The notes under the pieces: generated by a model | The model's input: the letters and a program-made list of their open reading frames with translations, nothing else | Databases searched by the model: none | Told to the model about the DNA's origin: nothing | Source: Laetiporus sulphureus 93-53 | Taxonomy: Eukaryota; Basidiomycota; Agaricomycetes; Polyporales; Laetiporaceae | Direction of reading: 5' to 3' | Length of the DNA: 62,092 nucleotides | Assembly (NCBI RefSeq): GCF_001632365.1 | Contig: NW_024468529.1 | Location: 475,069 to 537,160 of the forward strand | Translations under genes and position numbers: made by a program | Shown here: positions 9,804-21,778 of the stretch, in pieces | Numbering within the stretch: the first letter of the stretch is position 1 | Layout: each line of letters begins with the position of its first letter

Positions 9804-12800
9804 GAGGGAGGGAAACTGAGCCACAGTCACTGCCCATAGGCTCAGATATATATAGCTGATTGGTGATCAACTCAGGAAGTGCAGAGTTGCTAGACCCAGA
9901 TTGTGACACAGTGCATGCAATGCAGGAGCATATGAAGGTCACAGTGGATGATGAAGTCATATGGACAGTACAATATGTGGGGAGAGTGGCTTTGAAGGAT
10001 GTCCTCATTGAGCAGGTGTGTAATGGCATGAGACCAAACTGAGTGCTGATGTGAGATCAAATTCGGTGGTGTGAGATCAAACTCAGTGGTGGTGCAGGGG
10101 TCAAAGCATATGTCAGGCTGTGCAGGCTCAGTCACTAACTGTTCTGGTTTGTTGGAATGCCTTACACCCCATGCTCATGGGGGATTGTGTGCAGCTGCAC
10201 TCTTTGATTCAATCATCATGTTTACCACCAAGCTCAAGGGCAAGGGCAAGGGTGTCAAGCAATCTGCTTCATGCAAAACTGCACTAGCACAGTCTTCCTC
10301 AGCATGCAATTATCATTAGAAGATTCATAAAACATCATTGAAGTGCCCAAAATGCATGGAGCATTTCAAAGTGAAGAAATTTCTCAGAGTGCGTGTACTG
10401 CCAATGATATTCTCATTGATCACATTAACTGATCAATATTGCAAACAGATGCATCTGAAGGTGGGGCATGTGAAGAAACGATGGAATCTGGGATCCACTA
10501 TGATGAGGAGACCGATGACAATGCAGGGCATGATGAACATATATGTCATGCTGCCCACACTTTGTCGGTATGCTCATCATTCTAACAGTGGACACTTCCA
10601 TTCTGTTTTTGCAAGAGGTCAATGCAATATCCATCATCATGTTGACTTTGGCATGACTACTCTGTCACTTTGATTGTCACAACCATGATGACCTTCTCAT
10701 GCTGTGCACTCTGGAGCACCAAGCCTGAATGATGTTGCTGAAATGAATGCAGCAAAAGCATGCAGCCTTGACCAATGATGAACAGTCTGGGTTGATCATG
10801 TGTGGGCCCAGCAGTTTATCAGGTTGTTGGAATGGCAGCTCACTCATATTGACCAACAGGTCACTATGGAGAAATTGCAAGTTGCAGCTGCACTCAGCAG
10901 TTCTCACACCATAATGACATTTCTATCTCACCTGCGTCAACCTCTCCTTCACCTTAAGGCTCCCCTCAATGACATATACATATCTTATTCACTGAGCTCA
11001 ACATTCTTTGCTCAGCTCCAGCTCTCTTTGAGTCAAAAGTCTGGATGGTGAAGCAGCATGCAGTTCTCAAAGGGAACTGCCAGGTGATGAACTTGCAAAT
11101 GTTGATTTTTGAGGATAAAATGCATTGTCATAATATGCACCTATACAATAAGTCAGTTTCTTCATCTCTGCTGTGATTTTAGAGCCTGTGCTCTCTTCAA
11201 ATGTACTTATCTGTGGATGACAGATGCCCAATATTGCATGTGGCAATTTACTGAGTTTATGTACTGATTTTCACTGTTTTTGGATGCTGCACACTTCACC
11301 TGCACTGAGCATCATGACACAAGGCAAAGCAGTTGGCTTTCAGTTAAACTTATACTCTCAGTGGGCTGAACTAATAAATCCCAAGGTTTTCGAGAATGCA
11401 CACATGGTGATAATGTTGTACTCTACTGTGACATCAGAATACAATGCATACAATATCAACTACATCAGGCAAGAACAGCACATCAAAGGAGAAATGCAAG
11501 AAATAGAGCTCAGATGATATTTCATTATTTGCAAAATGCTGATCAAGACATCAAGGAGGAAGTAGAATGATGCTCTGTTCTATATGCAGTGGTGTGTGTT
11601 GTGCTCGGTGTGGATGATATGCTAGAACATATCCTTGACAGCTATTTTCTGACAAGAGCTTGTTCTGGAGGGAAAGTTCAAATGGTGCCTAAACTCTCCT
11701 GCCATGTTTCTGCACACCAAAGCCAGGAGACATGAGCAGACAATGTGCCCACACAAAGATGCTAGAGCTGAGAATGACCTGAGCAGCTTTTAGAACAGTG
11801 GATCATGTTGGGCAACCATGATGCATTCTAGTCAATCAACCCATTATTGATGTACATCACTAAGATGGACGAGTCATCAATGTTATTCACAGATGCCTGG
11901 TCACTGGTCACCACGTGATGAGATTGGCAGGCAAGATAAAATTAAGATGCACCCATGACAAACTGTATTCAATGAAGCTGAATGCTGCAGCAGACATTTG
12001 CAAAAGCCAATAAAAGCGTTAAGGAGTGAGATGGCAGCATCTGATGGCAGTTGCTTCAGTGATAACAGGCTGACACTTGAATGGAGCAACATTCTCAGAA
12101 AATGTCCCACCATTGTCCTCTTGGTGGTAGACATCATGGTCTGCACAGCTTAAAAAACATTTGTCATCATTCTGATTGACTGTCAGACATACAGTGAGCC
12201 ACAAAACTGTTGCAATGTTTGCAACAGTCACATTATTTGGCTTATATCTCAGGAACCAAAATAGCTAAATATGAAAATCTATATATGATTGGGAAGTCTA
12301 TGATATGAGTGTTCAAATGCCACTTCGATGAGATAAATTGGCTTTGTGACTGGTGAGATATACAATATTCTAGACAAAATCTGCATTGCAAATCACCCTG
12401 ATTATAAAGCCACACTTTCTCCACTGTCTAATGCTACATAGATGAAAGTCATTGCCTCATCTCAATGCTCATGCAATGAGTGTGAACTATTGAAATTTCT
12501 AGACAATGCACTCATGTACACCACTATCGAATGTCTGTTATATACCCATACATCTAATAGAACATTCCACCTATACACAGTAAGATCTCAAGTGCTCATA
12601 TCTCAATGCATTGCTGGAGACATTTTGTGTACCAGGAACTTCATGCTGCACTGCACAAACATCACATTCTCGCACATTGCAGAGAAACTTGCAATGTATC
12701 TTTCTCACCTTATAAAGTTGCAGGAAGGCATCTGCAGTGCTCATTTAGACAACATGAGAGGCTTGAAGGAACCCAATCATTGAATGGCTCACTGACATGA

Positions 12801-12879
12801 TTACAATGATGGTCAAGGGGATGCATCACTATTGACCCCAGCATCACCAAAGCCATGGTCAGTCTTTAACCAATCTGAT
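9804..12879. other. CpG-poor decayed DNA, no gene recognised
   Basis: Only short frames are present and none matches a family I know. TG and CA dinucleotides are very frequent and CG is rare, as expected of old methylated or RIP-mutated sequence. It may be the internal region of the element whose LTR ends at 9803, but no gag, protease or reverse transcriptase motif can be read. Confidence 0.4.
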
Positions 12880-13226
12880 ATCCTCACTGTCAGTAGTGCA
12901 GTCTTGCATGACTTGACAGATAGGAACTTCAGAGAGGGGCTGCTGCTTCCACCTCTAAGCCAAAGCCCAAGATCAAGGCAGTCGCTGACTTATTTGAGAC
13001 AGTGATTGAGGTGTATTACCTTGAGGATGGATTCGAAGCACTTTGCACCCCAGTACAGGAGCTCTATAAGCCCCTGATAGAAGTAGCCATAAGGACCTTT
13101 TATGAGTTGTACAGAATTGGTTTACTCTCTTTTCCATTCATCGCTTCATCAAAATGTCTTTATAGCCAAGCTACACCATTGCACAAAAGATGTGGCCCCA
13201 ACTTTGACCTCAACTGCACTCAGTAA
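12880..13226 (+). pseudogene. Possible ribonuclease III-domain fragment
   Basis: A frame from 12880 reads ILTVSSAVLHDLTDRNFREG. After a frame change near 12960 it continues KPKIKAVADLFETVIEVY and then YLEDGFEALCTPVQELY. The second part resembles the end of the RNase III catalytic domain, where relatives have ADxFEAxIGAxYLxxG with the catalytic acidic pair; here the usual Gly after Ile is Glu. No double-stranded-RNA-binding domain follows. It sits alone in decayed DNA. The match is short and could be chance, so the call is tentative. Confidence 0.4.
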
Positions 13227-16200
13227 AACAGAACTAATAACTTATTATCGATCACACACAGCCTTTGATCTGGACACATGAGAAGATCCTGGCATCACCC
13301 ATGCTTGAGCAGGCACATGCAGAGTTGCTGGTGATGAACAGCCTAAGCATGGAGCTGGGGTGTGAGCTGTCAGGGATGCACCAGGATGCATCATGAGTGT
13401 ACATGAGCTGCAAAGACTTTTGATTGTGGGTGTGAGTGTGGTTTCTGTGCACATGTTATTTGATTTGGTTCTTGAACAGCCATATAGAGAATCATTCACA
13501 TCATAGGTGCCTATAAAGAATTCACATCAGAATGTGGCAGTCAATTGGATCTTCAGCAGAATCAAATGCCACTGCTTTGTTTATTGAACACTTGCAGTGA
13601 TGCTGGCCATGGCCGCTATAGCTATTTCAGATGTTACCCACTTTGGAAAAGGCCCCATTTCCCCCAGATGTGATGACTTGCCAGTCAATGATCTGCTGTA
13701 AAACCCTGGATGGCCGTATGCTCCACCTGATGGCCAAGCATCTTCCTCCATCCAAGACCATGAAGATGAGCACAGGTTGGATGCAATACAAGAAGTTAGC
13801 GGTGAAGATGAACTTGCTGATGCTTCTTACCATTCACCTATACCCCGCTGTCCTCCTGCTGGTAAATCAGTCTTCTACGGGACATGTTATGATCTCATGA
13901 CATTGTTGTTTTACAACCAGCCATTGACCTCATCGAAGATCTTAACCCTTCATCACGCATACATCCAACGATGCTTGTGAAGGTCAGTGTTATCTTATTC
14001 ATTCCATTCAGACTTGATAACTGCCACTCTGTCACTAAAGTGAAACTTCCTTGTGGCAAGGACATACTGATGACCACTCATATGAAGCTGTTTATGGCCC
14101 GCCATCCCAATGTGGTGGTGTTGATGATCTTGGTGCCTTCTTGAGTGATGTGCAGGATGATGCCGATGAAGATCACAATGTGCAGGATCATCACATTCCT
14201 GACATTCCTCAAGAGCAATACATGGACTTTGATGAGTTTCTCATAATCAATGCAACCTCATGCATGAAGAAGGTTCTCAACTTTGCCCACGTCTCATCTT
14301 ATTCAGCACACGAGTAAATCTCGTATATCGTATCATCATTTGCATAAATTGTGGAGTACGCATTTGACACTATCACATCCACAGCCATCACTACCAGCAG
14401 CACTCCACTCCTTGCTCTTTTTCCAACCAATATCACCTTCCTTCTAAAGCAGAACTTCACGATATGCTCATCAAGTTGGGTGCTCATCTGCTCAATCTGT
14501 ACTGCCTGGTCTCGTCCAACAAATCAACAGCCTCGCTGTTCTTGAAGTCTATCAGTGTCTCCTGCCCATGTGTTCTACCAGCTACATGCTGCTTTGTGAC
14601 CGTCAAATTTTTCTCCATGCATAGTAAAGGCAACAGCTGCTTTGATAGGTATTTCAAATTCCAGATTATGTAGCTCAAACCGAGGAACCAGTTTTGCAAC
14701 CCATCATCGTGGCAGCCTGATTAATCAATCTCATTTGCAAACTTGTGTTAGAATATGCCTGACGTCGCAGGCACCCCACAAGAGTAGCATTGCATCACCG
14801 CTCCCTCGAACGATTTTTGAAACTCCTTGACTGACTTTGTTTTGTACTCTGACCCAGCTCCCATGTTGGCCCTTGGACAATAGTACAGACATGAATGAGG
14901 CTGATTGTCATCCTGAACATCCATTATGAAATCGAAAGAGCACGTTCCCAATCAGCTCTCTATCATCGACTATAGATACTTCATTTTGAGGTCTCGCAAC
15001 ATTCCATACACCACATCATAGGTGCTTTTCTGGCACAATATCTGCCTCCTTATTCTTGCTCACCCCTTCTGACTTCACCACTTTCTCTTACAGTATGGCT
15101 GTATGCTCCGCTTTCAGAGGATTCAGCTCGTTCCTCCATTTGAAGGCTGCATTTGTTCTCGCTATCTGCATGCTTAACTTTTGCCCAGATCCTGAAGTAT
15201 TTTTGCCCACTTGTCACCATCCCATAGCTTCGTTGCATGCCACCATCGCCGTGCTCCTCCTTTGCATAGATGCTGTGGATGTCTGACTCGCTTCTTTCAT
15301 CATCCCACCCTCTTCATCATTCTCGACGTGTCCTTCCCTCTGCTCAATGTATCCCTTCCTGTCCCCTTTTGAACTGACGCACTGCTCAGCAGCTTTGCCT
15401 GGTCTTTGCATCATGGAATGGATTTGAACTTGATCCTTGCAGACTGAGGCAGTGGCTGACTTTGTGGCATTGGATAGAGCACCTCAGTCTGATTTTCGCT
15501 TATCACTTCCCTCCCTTCTTGGGCTGAATTCCTCATTGTCAGCCCCTGTTCACTTGACCATCCTTCTGATTGTGCCCATACAGCTCTCGGCCTATCATCC
15601 TGTCAGTGTCCTCGTTCAACTCTTCACCACCCTTTTCTTCTTTTGGCAATTGCTCTCATCTGCACTTAGTCTTTTCTGTCATCTTACCTGCTTCACCCTC
15701 TTCATAACGCCTTCATTTTTTCATGAATCCTGTTGCCGTCCCTCTGTTCCCACATTACCGCCTGCCATCGGCCTCTATCCACACTCTTTCAGCATGTTCA
15801 ACAACAACTCACTTGCAGGAATGCCAAGTATTTGATTCTGAAATGCACATACAATGTAAAAGGAATTCTGGTAAAGTAGACACACGTGTCCCATCTGCAT
15901 CAACGTCAGATTGTACCTGTGATCTGCACCTGTAGTCAGTATTTGCCTGTATGCATGCAGCCTCCATGCTTACTGAATGCATATAGCACCAATTCCTCAT
16001 CTTCGTTGTGCTTCCCCATGTGTATGTTGGCACTCTGATTGTCATCCAACAAGTCTCAGAAATAACAACAGCACATAACATGGTTGGTTCACTGTAGTCT
16101 GACATCTCTTTGTCACGCTGATGCTATTGGGTGGCTGAGGTCTTCGTGCAGTCCACGGCACTCTCAGTTCCTTGCCATGTGGTCGACATGTTTGCATAAA

Positions 16201-16914
16201 TTGTGCATGTGATGGTAGGGTAAAAGCAAGGATCGTGAACTCCCTCTCCTTTTTCTGCACTCGATGCAGTCTTCACTCATTGCGATTCAGAACCTGCTTT
16301 TCGATTTCGTCTTTCTCCCCTCTTGGCCGACATTCTCTTGCAGATTTGCTTGAGATGCATTCTGTTGTTATATTTACGTGTTTTGTCCACAGCCTTCCTG
16401 TTCGACGTGCCCTAACCTACCTAACCCCACTCTCCATGGAGAACGGGCACTTATGAAGTAATGTAACACTAAACGTAACAATTTACGCTGGTGACCTAAT
16501 CTTCATCATGACATCTGCACAACAACCTCATGTGTTCTTTCCCCTGAAACCCTCTTGTCGCATTGCTGTCATCTTCAACAATCTGCAACTGCTGGCTTCT
16601 ACATCTGAATCCTGTCAATTACTAAGTCTCCTGTCTTGGTACAGTCCTCCTTCCCTTATACTGTTTTGTGAATTGACGTATCCATGTCAGTGATGCACAG
16701 GATTGTTTCAGCATGTCATCCATGCCATCTCCAAACATTGTTTATCATGATGAGCTCATGTACATGACTCAAATGCAGCACGCTCCCAGCAATGTTCACC
16801 CTGATCTCATTGCAGATGACCCTGATGCCAGCCAAGGATCGCTGCTTCATTGAAACTTATTACAATATCCACAGCATGCATTGGTCTGACTCATCTTCTG
16901 TACACTGCAACCAT
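13227..16914. other. Decayed DNA with scattered short frames
   Basis: No confident gene. There are frames on the plus strand at 13631-13980 and 14051-14317 (acidic, ending near SSYSAHE). Partly open minus-strand frames run through 14300-14950, including GTCSFDFIMDVQDDNQPH. I recognise no domain in any of them. Part of this stretch may hold upstream exons of the pseudogene that follows. Confidence 0.35.
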
Positions 16915-19110
16915 GCTTGCCCCCCCTCCAGCACATTCTGATTGAGCAGGTTGGATCTCAATTTTGTCTATCTCCTGTGATCGTTCATGAATGGCAATTT
17001 CTTGAGGATGCTGTCAAACATGTAATGTCCTGTCTTTGGGGTCGAAGCTCATTTCTCTACGGTATGGAATACACCAAGATCGTCTTCCCCTATCCCACCC
17101 GATATGGCTACAAGTGAACTTTTGGCGCTTATACCAGCTGTATGAATGCTGCAGAAAGCTGCTTCTGAGTTTTCTTTGACTTCATGATCTATTTTCAAAC
17201 ATCTCCATTGAGGACATCCTTGAGCCAGATGCCACACTGCAACAGATTCTCACATTCATCACCATGATGGAGTCTTTTTCTCCCTCTGATGCCGTTGGCT
17301 TCATTGTCGACCTTAGATTGGCTATGCATCCATGGATTCCCTATTTGCACTGCCTTTATAAACACGGTATCCCTATGTGGATATATTGGGGTTCCCCATA
17401 GTCACTTGTGCACTCCAATCCATCTTGGTTCAAGTGGCTTCGGGACTGGCATCCATCGCCAGCCAGTGTTCAAAGTGCTGTTGCCAATGCTGACCTGCCA
17501 CTTGTCGCTGGTTCGGGTCTAAGCTCCATCTCTGACATGGACGATGGTCTCATCAATCCTGAACCTGGTAGTGGCCAGCTTTGTGGTGAGACATGGCAGC
17601 AATTCCTGTGGAGGTGATATCTGGATCAGCAAACAATATGTTCCACTGCTACCATTACTCAACACAATTGTTGGGATGCCACACGGCGGCACACTCGCAA
17701 GTGGCTTTATAACAGTCCTTACTTGCCTCATGTGTTTTACTGGTCCCTTCATCATCAACAATGGATTCGTTCTCTCGTCGAGTATTGTGTCATCCCAATG
17801 GTGCTGCAAAGCTACCCTTCCAATCATTGGATATTCAACGATATAGAGAATATGTGAGATGTCTGCCCTGAATTTGATTTTAGTTTCAGCTGCACCATCC
17901 ACACTATTCATCAGCCCACTCCTGATGACCTCTCTCGTGCATCCCTTGTCCGCTCTGTGCATCCCAATGACATATATGGCTTCCCCATGTCAAACTTCCT
18001 TGATTGCGAGGAAGTCTGGCGTAAGTTCATTCTGATGAACCCACAAGCCTACCAATCGATTTCATCACCGAGCATCAATGATGATGCTCAGCTTCCATCA
18101 TATGACTTCGGTCTTGCAGACTCACCTTGGAATGATTATGCAGCACCTTCATCCCCATTGCTTCCTCAGTTGAGCAATCCTTACAGTGAAATGTGCCCTG
18201 CCATTTTTGCTCCAACCACCAAAGATACTCATCTATCATTCGATATTATGAGAGTCTTGTTTTGCAGGTATGGATTCGTTCCTTCTGCTGCATATTCTTC
18301 TCCAGTTCTGGACATTTATGATGAGGTGACGTGCTGTTGAATTATTGATTATGGTGCAGTGTCAGCTGTCCTCCCTCCTGCCGATGTGGTGTTTTGTCAT
18401 TTCATCACTTTCATCGACTGAAACTGTGATAAAGTCGGTCTTTGGAATCTGGAGCATGACCATCCATCATTCATGGATAATGTGGATTCTAAGCTACGAA
18501 TTGAGGTGCACTCTGAAGCCATAAGTCTCAAAACCCACTACTTCATTTAGACAAAATTGCCTCCATCCAAGCGACATTGGTTCGTCATTCTTTTCTGCAC
18601 CATCAATGTAGTTCAGGTTGTTTGCATGCAATGGGGTCCTTCCCTTGAAGATGTTGTGCACGGCCTTGTGAAAAATGGTATACCATTTCTACACCATCTT
18701 CCTGACCACTCAATGTGATCCCTCATTCGCCACAGCTGCCTCCTGTGTATGTCCTCCATCACTCCTCAGACTGGCATGCCACTTCAGAGGATTATCAGTC
18801 TTATGTCTACTATTGCTCCCACCTCCTCTTGTCCATGCATGCCAGAGAAGCTGTACTCAAAGGTGGTATACTGTGGCATCTCACCAAAGATCAATTTGAG
18901 CTCCAGGAAGCAGACCTCTACAGTCCTTCTTGTTATGCTCATTCTCATACTGGCTCTCTCACAGGTTATTCACACACAGCTGCTCTGTATGATTACATGC
19001 TCACTGACAATGAAGTTGATGTAATCATTGAGCAGTACCATATCTCATCGGGTGAGTTGCTCGATAACTGTCACTTACGCCTGGGTTGTCTGGTCGCTCA
19101 TGTTTATTAG
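16915..19110 (+). pseudogene. Pseudogene of an uncharacterised, expanded basidiomycete protein family
   Basis: Pieces in shifting plus-strand frames follow the order of a large hypothetical-protein family that I recall as multi-copy in mushroom genomes and without assigned function. Blocks: YTKIVFPYPTRYGY near 17090, IVDLRLAMHPWIPYLH near 17310, the frame at 17957-18340 (ending with RYGFVPSAAYSSPVLDIYDE), VVQVVCMQWGPSLEDVV at about 18609-18660, GLVKNGIPFLHHLP, then SEDYQSYVYYCSHLLLSMHA and AVLKGGILWHLTKDQ at 18780-18900. The final part ends with YMLTDNEVDVIIEQYH. It has numerous stops and frameshifts. No catalytic motif is evident, and I infer nothing about function. A truncated retrotransposon abuts it at about 19219. 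Confidence 0.6.
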
Positions 19111-19218
19111 GTCCTGATAACCCCAACAATTGCCCCATGCTCCATTCGTAGTGGCCTATGCCAAGTTAATTGTGCATGAGCAGGTATGGGTTGGGCTATT
19201 GGTCGGACGCTGCAGAGC

Positions 19219-20650
19219 AATGGTACCTTTCGGACCTCATCGACAGACTCTCACAAGCTAGCATATTTACGAAGCTTGATCTGAGATGGGGCTTCAACAA
19301 CATAAGGATTAGGAAAGGAGATGAAGAAAAAGCTGCCTTCATCACATGTTCCTAGCACCTTTCAAACAATGATGAATACAGTCCTCGAGGACTTAATTCG
19401 CACTGGAAAGGTGGTAGTCTACTTAGACAACATCTTCATTTTTACAGATGATCTCAAAGAACACTGATGACTCATAAAAGCAGTTTTACAATGCCTCCAG
19501 GACAATGACTTATATGCCAAACTGGAGAAATGCTTCTTTGAACAGTCCTCAATCAAGTATCTTGGCATGATTATCAGCAAGAACTCGGTACAGATGGACC
19601 CTGCTAAAGTCGAAGGTGTCATTGGCTGGCCAGCACCTATTAAGGTCAAACAAGTACAGGCCTTTTTAGGATTCGCGAATTTCTACAGGCAATTTATAAA
19701 TGACTTTGTGAAACTCACACGACCTTTAATGCTTCTCACCTGTAAGGACATACTCTGGCAATGGAAGGAAGAGCAAGACCAAGCCTTCAGTGCACTCAAA
19801 ACGGTGTTCACCTCAGCCCTGATCCTACAGCACTCTAATGACACTGCACCATATTGTCTGAAAACCAATTCTTCAGATTACGCAACTGGTGCAGTACTCG
19901 AACAACTAGGAGAGGACAAGCTATGGCATCCAGTCACATATTACTCAAAATCACTCAATGAACATGAGAGAAACTACGAGATTTATGACAAAGAGATGCT
20001 TGCAATTATTTGGGCACTAGAAGAACACCAGCACTATCTAGAAGGACACCCAGAACCCATTGAGATTTGGTCAGACCATCTCAACCTTACTGTACATACT
20101 TCTGCCAGTCACAGAAGTTATCCTGGTGCCAAGTGCGCTGGGCATTATTCCTCACAAAATTCAATTTTATACTTAGTCACTGACCTGGAAAGACAATGCT
20201 ATGTGCCGATCCTCTGTCTAGGAGGCCAGACCATGAGAGGGGGGTAGACAGCGACAATTCAAACCAAATGCTGTTAAAACCTGAATTTTTCGCTATCAAT
20301 GCGATATGACCCGCTCACGCATCTGAAGTTGATGATGCTCAACTACTGGAAAGGATCAAGAAGGCACTCACAGATGACATGATGATCAAAGATTATCATG
20401 CACTTTTGACTACAGGACAACACAAATTTGGGAAAAACCTCACAGAGTGAAACTTTGAGCACGGACTGCTGCTCCATCACAGAAAGGTTTATGTTCCCAA
20501 AGACCAACAGCTACACCTTGACCTAATAAAGCTCCACCACAACACTTTACCAGCCAGACACCCAGGAAGGTTCAAGACATTGAAGCTCATCACTCAGAAT
20601 TATTGATGACCAGGAATATCTGTAATGGTTAAACAATATGTACAAGGTTA
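19219..20650 (+). pseudogene. Gypsy pol fragment: reverse transcriptase, RNase H, integrase zinc module
   Basis: The reverse transcriptase starts at [18 protein letters not shown]. About 17 residues are missing with a frameshift near 19350, then STFQTMMNTVLEDL follows. The catalytic YxDD box reads YLDN (19420-19431), so its second Asp is lost. The thumb and connection read LGFANFYRQFINDFVKLTRP. In RNase H, the expected DASDYATGA is NSSDYATGA, losing a catalytic Asp, while YDKEMLAIIWALEE is kept. The integrase N-terminal module follows at 20461-20640 (LHHRKVYVPKDQQL, RHPGRFKTLKLITQNY). Two consecutive TGA codons stand where relatives have Trp-Trp. The integrase catalytic core is absent. The losses fit G-to-A changes. 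Confidence 0.88.
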
Positions 20651-21000
20651 GGTTAGGCAAATCACCCAAGAAATCCTCAAATGATGCAGCCGGATGGGAT
20701 ATTTATGCAGCAGAAATGCATGAAATCCCCTCACATTCACGAGCTGTGGTAGGAACAGGAGTCACCATTAACCCTCCTAAACACACCTACACACAAATAG
20801 CTCCACGAAGTGGACTGGCTGCTCGAGGAATCGACGTGGGCGCTAAAGTCATTGATCCAGATTACACTGGAGAACTCAAGGTCGTATTGATTAACACAAC
20901 AGATTTCATATTTTTGGTTAAGCCAGAAGACAGGATAGCCCAGATAATTTTCGAGTATTATGCTGAAGGGCTTCCCTCCAGAAGCTATCAACCATTATGA
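20638..21000 (+). CDS. dUTPase domain encoded at the end of Gypsy pol
   Basis: An uninterrupted 120-residue frame carries the trimeric dUTPase motifs in order: AAGWDIYAAE (motif 1), APRSGLAARG (motif 2), IDPDYTGELKVVLINTT (motif 3, with the catalytic Asp and substrate-binding Tyr region) and RIAQIIFE (motif 4). The glycine-rich fifth motif is not evident; the frame ends SRSYQPL. The enzyme hydrolyses dUTP to dUMP and would limit uracil incorporation into retroelement cDNA. The annotated ATG lies where the integrase frame breaks off, so this was probably the 3' end of a polyprotein rather than a separate gene. It is the only part of pol without an internal stop. A captured cellular gene is the alternative, but its position just before the polypurine tract argues that it belongs to the element. 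Confidence 0.85.
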   Translation: MYKVRLGKSPKKSSNDAAGWDIYAAEMHEIPSHSRAVVGTGVTINPPKHTYTQIAPRSGLAARGIDVGAKVIDPDYTGELKVVLINTTDFIFLVKPEDRIAQIIFEYYAEGLPSRSYQPL

Positions 21001-21061
21001 GCAACAAGAAAAGGAAATAAAGGTTTTGGCTCCTTGAGACAATGAGCCTTGAGGGGGATAG

Positions 21062-21778
21062 TGTCACAGATTTTCACCACAAAGTTCACATGTGACTTTA
21101 CCTACACCACAGATCACGTGCTTCACCAATATCTCACACCACTCAGCCACAGACACGATGCATAGAGATCAGGTGATAGTCCACATCACATGTTATGGTC
21201 CAGACCTGCAGATGATACGGTCGAACCTGTCTATTTCAGGATACAGTAAAGGCACCCATTTGGGAACAAAGGGAACAAGGACTGTTGTTTAGAATCATCT
21301 AGGCAATCAGCTCAAGGTATAGCTGTTACCACAATAGGATGGATCGTCTCACCATTGTTATGGATGAAGACCGATCTTCTCACCTATTGTTCTAGTTTAG
21401 GATAGATCTTTCCACTTATTGTTCCACATTGTTCCACATATAGTTTAGTCACCTAGATACGTAGATAGCCAATTGTCTATTTTGTAGTAGTGGTACGATG
21501 AAGGTTAGGTAATCAGGCTCCTGTACATGTACAGTATATAAGATCAGCCATGTAGAGGACAAAACTTCAGATTGTTTCTCCTCGTCTACCACTGTAGCGA
21601 CCACTGAGCTTACTGGCTCTCACATATGTATATCTATCACACTTCCATACACTTGCTACACAGCTAGTAAGTGTTAGGCCCTTAAGCCACTTTAGGGATC
21701 AGGGAGATCAGGGCAGCACGTTCCACATGACCATTCCTTTTATAGTCTTTTGATCTCTTGTACAGTGGCACTGTGACA
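21062..21778 (+). repeat. 3' LTR of the Gypsy element
   Basis: The 717-bp LTR is bounded by the perfect inverted termini TGTCACAG and CTGTGACA and preceded by a polypurine tract. A TATA box lies at about 21535-21542 (TATATAAG), with the presumed transcription start downstream in a CT-rich stretch. The flank after it is CTTAG; a target duplication cannot be tested because the 5' side is truncated. Confidence 0.88.

Larger units (their letters stand above)
19219..21778 (+). mobile_element. 5'-truncated Ty3/Gypsy LTR retrotransposon with dUTPase
   Basis: The element begins inside reverse transcriptase and runs through RNase H, the integrase zinc module, a dUTPase domain, a polypurine tract (GAGGGGGATAG, 21051-21061) and a full 3' LTR. 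No gag, protease or 5' LTR is present in the window. The LTR ends TGTCACAG...CTGTGACA share only the terminal hexamers with the LTR family at 9.8 and 25.6 kb; the bodies are different. Confidence 0.85.

Noticed and set aside
14299..15238. Minus-strand gene from consecutive open frames
   Set aside because: Frames could not be joined by plausible introns and no domain was recognised.
21062..21778. Same LTR family as the 9.8 and 25.6 kb LTRs
   Set aside because: Only the terminal hexamers TGTCAC/GTGACA are shared; the bodies, lengths and promoter surroundings differ.
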